64,000 nt of DNA from Pseudochryseolinea flava (GTDB lineage Bacteria; Bacteroidota; Bacteroidia; Cytophagales; Cyclobacteriaceae). A program made the position numbers and the translations under genes. The notes beneath the pieces were generated by a model. It had not been told where the DNA came from and did no database searches. It saw only the letters and a program-made list of their open reading frames with translations. The DNA is taken from NCBI RefSeq assembly GCF_003286915.1, contig NZ_QMFY01000010.1, positions 124,001 through 188,000 of the forward strand, given 5' to 3'. Positions 53,359-61,253 of the stretch are shown in pieces (within the stretch, counting starts at the first letter, position 1; every line of letters begins with the position of its first letter).

Positions 53359-55791
53359 CTACTCCGATCGCAAGATTTTAGCGGGATTAACATTGGCACC
53401 TTTAAATATCTGTAGCCCAACCGTTGTAATCGCGATAATAGTCAAGATAACAGTAGGTACGATGAATAGATCTACAGCCAAAGGAATGCGAAACGCGAAT
53501 CCACTCAACCATTCGTTCAAACCATACCATGTAAGTGGCAAACCGATTACACTGGCAATGAGTACAAGCTTGAAGAATTGCCATGACAATAAAGTCATGA
53601 TGCTTGGCACCGATGCACCCAACACTTTTCGTATACCGATCTCTTTAAGTTTCTGCGTAGTGGTAAAGGATGCAAGACCCCACAGTCCTAAGCAGGCAAT
53701 CACTATGGCTAAACCAGCAAACAGACTGAAAATATTACCAAACTGCTTGTCGTCTTTATACTGCTTATCAAAAAAGTCATCGAGGAAATAGAAGTTAAAC
53801 GGATTCCCTGGGAATACTTCTTTGTACTTGCGCTCGATAGCATCAAGCGTATTTGACATATCTGCCGTATTGATATGAATACTAAAAGCTCGTCCTGAGA
53901 TCGTATCTGCTTTGAACATAAATGGTGTATGATCAGTCTTCAGCGAGTTCCAATGAAAGTTCTTCATTACACCAACAATTTCGGTTGTATCGCCCAACAC
54001 CATCCGTTCACTCATCGCTTGCTCGGGAGTTCCCAGTCCATAAACTTTCAAAGCCGCCTCGTTCACAATAACACCAGTCATGCTCGACTTGAGTGTAATA
54101 TCAAATTTTTTCCCCGCTAACATTTCAACATTATATGTATCAATGAAATCTGGATCTATCCATACAACGCTACCAGATTTATTATCCTCCACTGGTGCGC
54201 CCACTTTTCTAAACTGACCACCCCAATTATGTCCGGCACCAGGTGTTGAACCAGAAGTAGCAACGCTAAGCACACCTGGAATCTTTTTCATTTCGTCTTT
54301 TGCCGTCATCAACCGCTGGCGTCCTGTACCTTCTTCCATCACCGCCGGACCATTTACAATGACCATCTGATCCATCGTCAGCCCTTTATCCATGTTGCGC
54401 ATGAAGATCAGTTGTCGATAAATGGCAAACGTCCCTGCAATCAACACCAACGAAGAAACAAATTGAAATACCACCAACGCCTTGCGCAGTGAAAATCCGC
54501 CAACAGCGCGCTCCGATTTTCCCTTGAGCACCTCCGTGATTCGAAATGACGAGAGAATAAATGCCGGGTACGCGCCCGAAACAATAGCGCCAACAAAAAA
54601 CAGCGCGAATAGAATCAGGTACAAGCGTGGATCCGTGAAATCAAAAGCGAACTCCTTGCCAACAATACTTCCGAGTACAGGCAAAAGCGCTATGGCGATC
54701 ACTAACGCAAGTGCAACGCTAACAAAATTCACAAGCACTGATTCAAGAATAAACTGTGACATCAACTGAGATCGAAATGCGCCCACTGCTTTCTTGATTC
54801 CTACTTCCCGCGCCCGTTCCATTGCGCGTGCCGTCGACAAGTTGATGTAGTTTACCCACGCTATCGCCAAAATAAAAATCGAGATAACAATGAAAAAGTA
54901 AATCGTGTTTACACTCATCGTTGCCGCAGATTCATAGTTCATTCCTGGATGAAGATGGATATCTAGGATGGGTTGAAAATTAAGGATATCCTTTCCATTC
55001 ACGCGCTTTAAATCTTCGCCCCTGTATTTTTCAATGAAAGTCGCGAGCTTTGCCTCTGCCTGCTGCGGTGTGGTGTTGTCGTGTAGCTCGACATACGAGA
55101 TAAAATTATTCCAGCCCCAACCTTTATCATCCTGGTATTGCGGATTCTGAAGAAGATTATGCATGGGAAGTAACACCTCAAATAGAAAATGAGAATTCTC
55201 TGGAACGTTCTCAATCACAGCGGTTACTTCGTAGTCACCAGGGCACCATCCACCTGATATCTTAATTACTTTTCCAATCGGTTCTTCTCCCGGCTTAAAA
55301 TAACGCGATGCTACTTTCTCCGTCAACACAATCGACGATGGTTTGTCAAGTGCAGCGCTTAGATTTCCATCAATTGCCTCATAGGTAAACATATCCAGAA
55401 ATGTAGAGTCAACAATCTGAATACCCTCTTCATAGAAAGTTGATGGCTCACCTTCGGTACGCGCATAGCTCATCACAGCACCGCCATACATCGGATGCGT
55501 TCGCGTGTAACGTTTTACTTCGGGGATGTCGGCCAAGAGTGCAGGTGCCTGCGCGTATCCGGACAGCACCGATGTTCCGCGAAGTTCACCTTGACGATAA
55601 ACCGTCGTCGTGGTACGATAAACGTTTTGCGCATTCTTATGATACGAATCATAACTTAACTCGAAATCAACATATTTCAAGATTACGAGACACACAGCAA
55701 CGCCAATGGCAAGCCCGAAGATGTTAATGAACGAATACAATTTTCGTTTCATCAGGTTTCTGAAAGCAATGAGAAGATAGTTTTTAATCAT
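53359..55791 (-). CDS. FtsX/MacB-type ABC transporter permease
   Basis: 810 residues. Two MacB-like periplasmic domains and two FtsX-like membrane units: FRNLMKRKLYSFINIFGLAIGVAVCL at the N-terminus, helices near 285-300, 340-365, 385-405, then LRKALVVFQFVSSLVLIAGTF opening the second half, and three helices at the end (LAIVIACLGLWGLASF, LPLTWYGLNEWL). No ATPase is encoded next to it, so it must use one from elsewhere, as many such Bacteroidota permeases do. Substrate unknown; lipoprotein or peptide export is likely for the family. Confidence 0.93.
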   Translation of the reverse strand: MIKNYLLIAFRNLMKRKLYSFINIFGLAIGVAVCLVILKYVDFELSYDSYHKNAQNVYRTTTTVYRQGELRGTSVLSGYAQAPALLADIPEVKRYTRTHPMYGGAVMSYARTEGEPSTFYEEGIQIVDSTFLDMFTYEAIDGNLSAALDKPSSIVLTEKVASRYFKPGEEPIGKVIKISGGWCPGDYEVTAVIENVPENSHFLFEVLLPMHNLLQNPQYQDDKGWGWNNFISYVELHDNTTPQQAEAKLATFIEKYRGEDLKRVNGKDILNFQPILDIHLHPGMNYESAATMSVNTIYFFIVISIFILAIAWVNYINLSTARAMERAREVGIKKAVGAFRSQLMSQFILESVLVNFVSVALALVIAIALLPVLGSIVGKEFAFDFTDPRLYLILFALFFVGAIVSGAYPAFILSSFRITEVLKGKSERAVGGFSLRKALVVFQFVSSLVLIAGTFAIYRQLIFMRNMDKGLTMDQMVIVNGPAVMEEGTGRQRLMTAKDEMKKIPGVLSVATSGSTPGAGHNWGGQFRKVGAPVEDNKSGSVVWIDPDFIDTYNVEMLAGKKFDITLKSSMTGVIVNEAALKVYGLGTPEQAMSERMVLGDTTEIVGVMKNFHWNSLKTDHTPFMFKADTISGRAFSIHINTADMSNTLDAIERKYKEVFPGNPFNFYFLDDFFDKQYKDDKQFGNIFSLFAGLAIVIACLGLWGLASFTTTQKLKEIGIRKVLGASVPSIMTLLSWQFFKLVLIASVIGLPLTWYGLNEWLSGFAFRIPLAVDLFIVPTVILTIIAITTVGLQIFKGANVNPAKILRSE

Positions 55792-55977
55792 AACAGGAAG
55801 GGATATCGGTATTTACTTATGTTCATTTCAGCCCAACACGACAACAGTCGCTAACAATACTTCCAAATCTTACGACGGTTACAGTGACAGGAAACTATTT
55901 TCTTCAGCACATCCTGTAACAAACAAAGCGTGTTGTATTTCCGGCGACCCAGGAAAGTTAACTGATTGACGCTCATC

Positions 55978-56070
55978 ACCCAATACCCAACACCCGAATT
56001 TCCAACTCCTAACACCCAATCCCCAATTCCCAATACCCAATCCCCAACCCCCAACCCCCCAACCCCCAAT
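55978..56070. repeat. 7-bp-period array (xCCCAAT / xCCCAAC)
   Basis: The 324-bp gap between the permease and mnmE contains heptamers ACCCAAT, ACCCAAC, a degenerate stretch, then ACCCAAT, CCCCAAT, TCCCAAT, ACCCAAT, CCCCAAC, CCCCAAC and a C-rich end. The rest of the gap (55,792-55,977) shows no gene. The open frames that read through the array (GVGDWVLGIGDW on one strand, TQSPIPNTQSPT on the other) are by-products of the repeat. Confidence 0.92.
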
Positions 56071-56091
56071 AGAACTTCCAGCGATGTTAAC

Positions 56092-56099
56092 TACCTTTG
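56092..56099 (+). promoter_or_regulatory. -7 promoter box of mnmE
   Basis: TACCTTTG, a perfect TAnnTTTG match, 16 bp before the mnmE start codon at 56116. No clear -33 TTG; the heptamer array ends about 20 bp upstream. Confidence 0.6.
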
Positions 56100-56115
56100 C
56101 ACTAAATACATTAAG

Positions 56116-57474
56116 ATGTTCGAGGAGACAATCGTGGCATTGGCTACAGCACAGGGAATTTCAGCAATCGCGGTTATCCGACTTTCAGGGATCGATGCCA
56201 TTGCTATAACGCAGAAAGTATTTCAAGGAAAAAACCTCCTTGACCAGCCATCACACACCATCCATTTTGGAAACCTCAAGGATGGCGACCGGGTCATCGA
56301 TGAAGTACTTGTATCCATCTTTAAGGCTCCGAACTCCTTCACAAAAGAAAATAGCACAGAAATCTCGTGTCACGGCTCCCCGGTGATTGTGAAAGAAATC
56401 ATCAAAGTGCTATTAAAACATGGCGCACGCCTCGCACTACCCGGCGAGTTCACCAAACGCGCATTCCTCCATGGACGCTTCGATCTCGCCCAAGCAGAAG
56501 CGGTCGCTGATCTCATTCATGCCGAAACCGATAACGCTCGACAAGCAGCGCTCAACCAAATGCGTGGTGGATTCTCGAAAGAGATAAACGCACTTCGCGA
56601 AGAACTTATCCACTTCGCATCACTCATTGAACTTGAACTTGACTTCGGAGAGGAAGACGTTGAGTTTGCTGACCGTGATGATTTGAAACAACTCATCTAC
56701 AAAATTCAGAAATACACACGCGGACTGATAGACTCTTTTGACTTGGGTAACGTCATCAAGAATGGTGTACCAACGGTGATCGCAGGAAAGCCAAACGCAG
56801 GAAAGTCAACATTGTTGAATACGTTGTTGAACGAAGAAAAAGCGATCGTCTCGGATATCGCTGGAACAACACGTGATGTCATCGAAGATGAAATTATTCT
56901 CGGCGGCATTAACTTCCGTTTTATCGACACCGCCGGACTTCGCGAAACGCAAGACACAATCGAGGCTATCGGCGTTGAACGCACACGCGAACGCATGAAG
57001 AAAGCGTCGTTGATTATTTATCTTTTCGATCTCACACAAACTACGCTGGAAGACATCAAAGCCGAAGAAGAACATTTGCTTTCCCTGAACATTCCGTACA
57101 TCAAAGTTGGAAACAAGGTAGATCGCGCCGATCCAACATTAATAGAAAGACTTACTGCAGAGAATTTCATTTTCATTTCTGCTTCGGAAAAAATTTACAT
57201 TCACGAACTTAAAGAGAAGATACTCTCCTACTTCCACGTTAATGCAGTAAAAACAGGGGATGTGATGGTGACCAATTTGCGTCACTATCAAAATCTACTT
57301 CAAACCCACGAATCGTTGGATCGCGTATTAGAAGGATTAGATCACGGCATCACCGGCGATATCGTCGCGATGGATATTCGACAAGCGCTTCACTACCTCG
57401 GAGAAATCACGGGTACGATTACGACGGATGATTTGTTGGATAATATTTTTTCGAAGTTTTGTATTGGGAAATGA
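56116..57474 (+). CDS. mnmE: tRNA modification GTPase MnmE
   Basis: 452 residues from ATG at 56116 (MFEETIVALATAQGISAIAVIRLSG). The open frame extends back to 55966 only through the heptamer array. With MnmG it forms the 5-carboxymethylaminomethyl group on U34 of certain tRNAs. N-terminal folate-binding domain, helical domain, G domain inserted at ~215-370 (GKPNAGKSTLLN, DIAGTTRD, DTAGLRET, NKVD), and the C-terminal FCIGK that contributes the catalytic cysteine. The last codons are also a known recombination target in other bacteria; island genes begin right after. Confidence 0.97.
   Translation: MFEETIVALATAQGISAIAVIRLSGIDAIAITQKVFQGKNLLDQPSHTIHFGNLKDGDRVIDEVLVSIFKAPNSFTKENSTEISCHGSPVIVKEIIKVLLKHGARLALPGEFTKRAFLHGRFDLAQAEAVADLIHAETDNARQAALNQMRGGFSKEINALREELIHFASLIELELDFGEEDVEFADRDDLKQLIYKIQKYTRGLIDSFDLGNVIKNGVPTVIAGKPNAGKSTLLNTLLNEEKAIVSDIAGTTRDVIEDEIILGGINFRFIDTAGLRETQDTIEAIGVERTRERMKKASLIIYLFDLTQTTLEDIKAEEEHLLSLNIPYIKVGNKVDRADPTLIERLTAENFIFISASEKIYIHELKEKILSYFHVNAVKTGDVMVTNLRHYQNLLQTHESLDRVLEGLDHGITGDIVAMDIRQALHYLGEITGTITTDDLLDNIFSKFCIGK
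57450..57474. other. probable attachment site (attL) at the 3' end of mnmE
   Basis: The last 25 bp of mnmE, ending TTTTGTATTGGGAAATGA, encode SKFCIGK. The same stretch in enterobacterial trmE/thdF is the attB of Salmonella genomic island 1. Here it is followed directly by integrase-type genes. No second copy was found within the window, so the other end of the element would lie beyond 64 kb or be diverged. Confidence 0.55.
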
Positions 57475-57593
57475 ATCCCCTAAACATCCCTAACAAAATC
57501 GTGATAACTTCTTATCAGTCAGTACGTTGACTTAAATAGCCCTCAAGGCGCTTTGGCGTTTTTTAGGTGTATTTAGGTCATTTGTGTTACTGG

Positions 57594-57633
57594 TTTGTTA
57601 CTCGAAATTCTTAACCGAGGCTTGAGTAACAAA
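57594..57633. repeat. 10-bp inverted repeat upstream of the island integrase genes
   Basis: TTTGTTACTC at 57594-57603 and its perfect inverse GAGTAACAAA at 57624-57633, with a third partial copy (TGTTACT) at 57585-57591. It lies between mnmE and the zinc-ribbon/HTH gene, where recombinase or excisionase sites are expected. The 238-bp gap holds no gene. A weak hairpin with a T-run (AAGGCGC-tttg-GCGTTTT, about 57,545-57,563) could be the mnmE terminator. Confidence 0.6.
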
Positions 57634-57712
57634 ATAGTTGTGACAGGGAGAAATGATGGCACACGCTGTCGCTTCCTGGCACGAATGGACACACATAGAC
57701 ACGTACAGACAT

Positions 57713-58075
57713 ATGAGCTCAAACATCACAGTTCAAAAGGTTTGTGAGTTCTGCGGGCAGAAGTTCACAGCCAAGACATTGTTCACAAGATACTGCTCCA
57801 AGCGGTGTAACAGCCGCCATTACAAGCAGCTTGCCAAAGAAGAAAAAGCAAAACTTCTGGGCGCCCAACTCACGTCCACCGTCACCTCTCCCACTGAAAC
57901 CTTAGCCAGTACTGCTCAGGAATATTTCGAGGTTAACGAGGCTGCACAACTCATGCGGATCAGCACCCGAACACTTTTTCGTCTTATTGAGAAGAAGAAG
58001 TTAAAAAAGAAAAAACTTCTATCACGCACCGTGATCTTGAAGGACGATATCAAATCATTTTTTGCCAAACAATAA
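57713..58075 (+). CDS. zinc-ribbon plus helix-turn-helix DNA-binding protein
   Basis: 120 residues from ATG at 57713 (MSSNITVQKVCEFCGQ); an in-frame ATG at 57653 is possible but adds 20 atypical residues. The first part has four cysteines in CEFCGQKFTAKTLFTRYCSKRC order, a likely zinc ribbon. The C-terminal half is an HTH of the excisionase/MerR kind (YFEVNEAAQLMRISTRTLFRLIEKKKLKK). Next to the integrase (10 bp gap), it is a good candidate for a recombination directionality factor or regulator (inference). Confidence 0.82.
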   Translation: MSSNITVQKVCEFCGQKFTAKTLFTRYCSKRCNSRHYKQLAKEEKAKLLGAQLTSTVTSPTETLASTAQEYFEVNEAAQLMRISTRTLFRLIEKKKLKKKKLLSRTVILKDDIKSFFAKQ

Positions 58076-58085
58076 AACTAAGGTT

Positions 58086-59219
58086 ATGAAGAGAAAGGAA
58101 AAGCAGAGAAAGGAACCGATCAAAATACGTCAAAAGGAATTAGCGAACGGAAACATCAGTTTGTACCTCGACATCTATTGGAAGGGTGAACGTGAATACG
58201 ACTTTCTTAATCTGTATCTCATAAATCCGAAGAATGGCATTGACAGGGACCAGAATAACAAAACCATGATTCTCGCTGAACAAATCAAAGCACAACGCTT
58301 GCTTGATTTACAAACAGGAAAATACCGTATGAAGCAAGCCAGAACCGAAGTGAGCTTCATTGAATATTTTAAGCAGCTAATGAAAGACCGGCTCAATAGC
58401 AAAGGGAACTACGGCAATTGGGACAGTGCTCTGAAACACATACTGGCTTTTACTAAGGGCAAAGATCTGAAGCTTGTTGACGTTGACGAGACCTGGCTCA
58501 TGAGAATTAAGCATTACTTATTGCACGATGCCAGAACACCTTTTCAAACAAAGCTGAGTCAAAATTCAGCACACTCCTACTTCAACAAGATAAAAGCAAC
58601 ACTGCGACAAGCTTTCGAAGAAAAATTCATTAACGAAAATCCGGCAGGTAGAATACGAGGTATCAAACAGGCGGAAACAAAGCGGGAATTTCTGACATGG
58701 GAAGAAGTAGAAAGCATAACGAAAGCTACTTGCGATACTAAAAAACTCAAAGAAGCATTTCTTTTCAGCATTATGACTGGCTTACGGTGGTCAGATATTA
58801 TTAAAATGAAATGGTCTGAAGTGCGTGGAAGTAAATCTGCGGGATGGTATATACAGTTTCAACAACAAAAGACGAAGGAGCATGAAGTTCTTCCAATTAC
58901 GAAAGAAGCCAGAAATCTTTTAGGTGAAGAGCAAGAACCCGATCAACGCGTGTTCTATGGATTGAAGTATAGCACTAAGACAAACTTGGCATTGGCCCGA
59001 TGGCTTGCAAGGGCAGGCATTACCCGATACGTCACTTTTCACTGCGCACGGCATACGCACGCTACGCTTCTACTCTCTCAAGGTGTAGATATATACGTTG
59101 TCTCAAAGCTCTTAGGACATAAGACAATTAAGACTACCGAGATTTACGCAAAAGTTAGCAACATGAAAAAAGTCGAGGCTGTCAACAAGCTACCGAAGTT
59201 GAAATTCAACCCACTCTAA
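58086..59219 (+). CDS. tyrosine recombinase/integrase (catalytic residues intact)
   Basis: 377 residues from ATG at 58086 (MKRKEKQRKEPIKIRQKE). AP2-like arm-binding start, SAM-like core-binding domain (~90-185), and catalytic domain with Arg234 (TGLRWSDI), Lys in the beta hairpin (QQKTKEHEVLP), His319-x-x-Arg322 (FHCARHTHATLL), His345 (LLGHKTIKTT) and nucleophile Tyr354 (IYAKV). Bacteroidota phage/ICE-type integrase. Its place next to the mnmE end suggests it integrated the island there. Followed 10 bp later by a shorter copy. Confidence 0.93.
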   Translation: MKRKEKQRKEPIKIRQKELANGNISLYLDIYWKGEREYDFLNLYLINPKNGIDRDQNNKTMILAEQIKAQRLLDLQTGKYRMKQARTEVSFIEYFKQLMKDRLNSKGNYGNWDSALKHILAFTKGKDLKLVDVDETWLMRIKHYLLHDARTPFQTKLSQNSAHSYFNKIKATLRQAFEEKFINENPAGRIRGIKQAETKREFLTWEEVESITKATCDTKKLKEAFLFSIMTGLRWSDIIKMKWSEVRGSKSAGWYIQFQQQKTKEHEVLPITKEARNLLGEEQEPDQRVFYGLKYSTKTNLALARWLARAGITRYVTFHCARHTHATLLLSQGVDIYVVSKLLGHKTIKTTEIYAKVSNMKKVEAVNKLPKLKFNPL

Positions 59220-59229
59220 ACAGAAAGCC

Positions 59230-60120
59230 ATGGAAGAAAAACTTAGAACGAGAAAAAGAAAAAGCAGCAATGAGGTGCTTATAGGTTTAGAGCAGCGTGA
59301 GGATTTTATCGGTTTTTTCAAGAATTTGATACTCCACCGAGAAAGGCATAACAACACTTGTCTGAATTATGATTTGGCACTGCGTTATGTAATACATTTT
59401 GTTGATGGCAAAGAGCTGCCTTTTAAGAAAGTAAATTCCGAATGGCTGATGTCTTTTAAAACTTATTTAGAATCCGCTGGTTCGTTTAAAAACAAGTCAA
59501 CGTTAAGCACCACCAGTGCTGCAACGTATTTTCGGATAGTACACAGTGTGGTTCGTGAAGCCGTAGGTTGTAAACGGATTGAGGCTGCAGCGGTAAACTT
59601 CAGCAGCGTGTGGCACCGAGCAGATGCATCTACTCACCCGCTGTCAGCTCACGAACTTCAGAAGCTTGCCCAAGCGGAATGCAGGCATCCAGTTGTAAAA
59701 AAAGCTTTTTTGTTCAGTGCTCTGACTGGAATACAATGGCAAGAATTAGAAAGTTTTAGATGGGAACATATCATAGTTGATGAACAAGGTCAATCGATCG
59801 TTGATTTAGCCGATCAAATCGAACCGAGGCAATTTCCGTTGAGCGATCAGGCTTGGGAGCTACTTGGCGCGAAGGAAGAATCACAAGGCAGCGTGTTTGG
59901 AAAACTTCAATGGAATACCTACCTCTATGTGACGTTGAATAAGTGGGCAATAAGCGCGGGAATATTGCGGACATTAACATTCCAGACAGCGAGGGTCACA
60001 TTCGCGCATTTGCTTTACAATCAGAACGTCCCTGTTGAAATCATTTCAGAGCTATTAGGCCACAAGAACGTTAAGTCAACAGTTAGAATGATAAATGTGC
60101 AATCATCGCCTGCCGCGTAG
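59230..60120 (+). CDS. degenerate tyrosine recombinase paralogue
   Basis: 296 residues. It aligns along its core and catalytic regions with the preceding integrase (similar SAM-like domain, AFLFSALTGIQWQELESFRWE versus AFLFSIMTGLRW; LLGHKNVKST versus LLGHKTIKTT) but the key residues differ: box I Arg is Gln169, the HxxR His is Gln252 (Arg255 is kept), the next His is Val256, and the nucleophile Tyr is Met287. The frame is open and full length apart from a short N-terminus, so it is not simply decaying. Its 3' end overlaps the opposite-strand HTH gene by 18 bp. Confidence 0.85.
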   Translation: MEEKLRTRKRKSSNEVLIGLEQREDFIGFFKNLILHRERHNNTCLNYDLALRYVIHFVDGKELPFKKVNSEWLMSFKTYLESAGSFKNKSTLSTTSAATYFRIVHSVVREAVGCKRIEAAAVNFSSVWHRADASTHPLSAHELQKLAQAECRHPVVKKAFLFSALTGIQWQELESFRWEHIIVDEQGQSIVDLADQIEPRQFPLSDQAWELLGAKEESQGSVFGKLQWNTYLYVTLNKWAISAGILRTLTFQTARVTFAHLLYNQNVPVEIISELLGHKNVKSTVRMINVQSSPAA

Positions 60121-60435
60121 GCTTGCTATGCTTGCAGCCTCTTTTCGAATCTCGTGGATCGTTGGAACTCTACGAGATTCGACCCAGGCCAATAACTCCG
60201 ATTTCTTGAACATGATCTTCTTGCCATGCTTATAGTGCGGAATCAACTTCTCAGAAGTCTTTTCATAAATTGTATTGACGGCTAGGTTGAGTAGCGCAGC
60301 TGCCTCTTGAATATTTATAAGCGTAGATTGGTCTTCATTTGAAATCTTGTCTTCTGCTAAAATCTCTTTAAGAGTTTCTTTAAGAAGGGATTTAAACTCA
60401 TCTCGACTGAATTGAAATATCATTGGTGAATCCAT
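60103..60435 (-). CDS. excisionase-like helix-turn-helix protein
   Basis: 110 residues from ATG at 60435 (MDSPMIFQFSRDEFKSLL); other possible starts are 60423 and 60504. The body is a helical stretch then an HTH_17/MerR-like domain: LINIQEAAALLNLAVNTIYEKTSEKLIPHYKHGKKIMFKKSELLAWV (residues ~38-84), typical of Bacteroidota mobile-element DNA-binding proteins. Its stop lies inside the end of the degenerate recombinase. It may regulate the integrase or act as an Xis. Confidence 0.82.
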   Translation of the reverse strand: MDSPMIFQFSRDEFKSLLKETLKEILAEDKISNEDQSTLINIQEAAALLNLAVNTIYEKTSEKLIPHYKHGKKIMFKKSELLAWVESRRVPTIHEIRKEAASIASLRGRR

Positions 60436-60515
60436 AAAGTAAACCACGTTTATTACACCAATTAAATACAACTTAAACATAAGAACTACACACTTGGTAC
60501 CCACCTTGGAACGAA

Positions 60516-61253
60516 TTATTGTCCTGTTGCGGAAATCTTCGGCCTTGCGGCAATTTGATGCGGCAGCTTTTTCCTACGGCCTGGAGGCAATTCAAAAAGT
60601 ATGTCCCTAATAAACTTGCTAACACATGCTAAGAATTCATAGATGAATTTTTTGTCAGTAATTGTGAACCGATATTTGGAAGTGTTTCGAATCTTTTTGA
60701 CGGTAATAAAATTGTGCTTCTTCAAAAAAGGTATTAAGAGAAGAATGTCTTTTTTCGTACCTATCGATCCGTGATGAACGATAGCGTTTCTCAATTCACT
60801 GTATCTAAGTATGTCTTGCCATGACAAGTCTGCCTGTGCAAAATCGTTTCTGAGAATTGACGACAGATAACTGCGATACTTGTTAATAATTCCGGGGCCT
60901 GAATTAAAATCTGGTTCTTGAAAATACTTGTACGCAGTCCGAAAGCAAACTTTTTGGAATACCGATTCGAACAAAGCAAATGACGCCATGAATGAGGAAT
61001 TTAGCAGAACATTTGTAAAATAGCCGTCAACTCTCGCGATGTCACCATCTGAAAATTCTTCAATCAGCTGCCAATCTTGAGGGTATTTTTTCAAATGCTT
61101 TCTCCGATCGCGTTCTATTCTTTGTCGCTGGACCTGCAAAAGTTCATCCATGCTTTCCAAATACAGCCTCATTTGATGGAATGCGCCTGCTCCAGCTTTA
61201 TAGAAAAGTTTGTCTGTCCTACTTTTCCTACTGTATGGACTGGGAATTTTCAT
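60516..61253 (-). CDS. HEPN-like protein (RNxxxH motif)
   Basis: 245 residues, mostly helical. The segment SELRNAIVHHG carries Arg155-x4-His160, the active-site motif of HEPN ribonucleases, in a helix after a predicted long-helix region (RLYLESMDELLQVQRQRIERD). The C-terminal 25 residues are basic. Overlaps the upstream nuclease-like gene by 4 bp (ATGA), so both proteins are made from one transcript. HEPN domains occur in toxin-antitoxin, abortive infection and CRISPR effectors; the exact family is not recognised. Confidence 0.72.
   Translation of the reverse strand: MKIPSPYSRKSRTDKLFYKAGAGAFHQMRLYLESMDELLQVQRQRIERDRRKHLKKYPQDWQLIEEFSDGDIARVDGYFTNVLLNSSFMASFALFESVFQKVCFRTAYKYFQEPDFNSGPGIINKYRSYLSSILRNDFAQADLSWQDILRYSELRNAIVHHGSIGTKKDILLLIPFLKKHNFITVKKIRNTSKYRFTITDKKFIYEFLACVSKFIRDILFELPPGRRKKLPHQIAARPKISATGQ

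Noticed and set aside
55851-56069. 72-codon minus-strand frame rich in GVGDWVLG
   Set aside because: A translation of the heptamer array, not a gene.
55966-56115. N-terminal extension of MnmE
   Set aside because: The 50 extra codons come from the heptamer array and contain the promoter box; MnmE begins at 56116.
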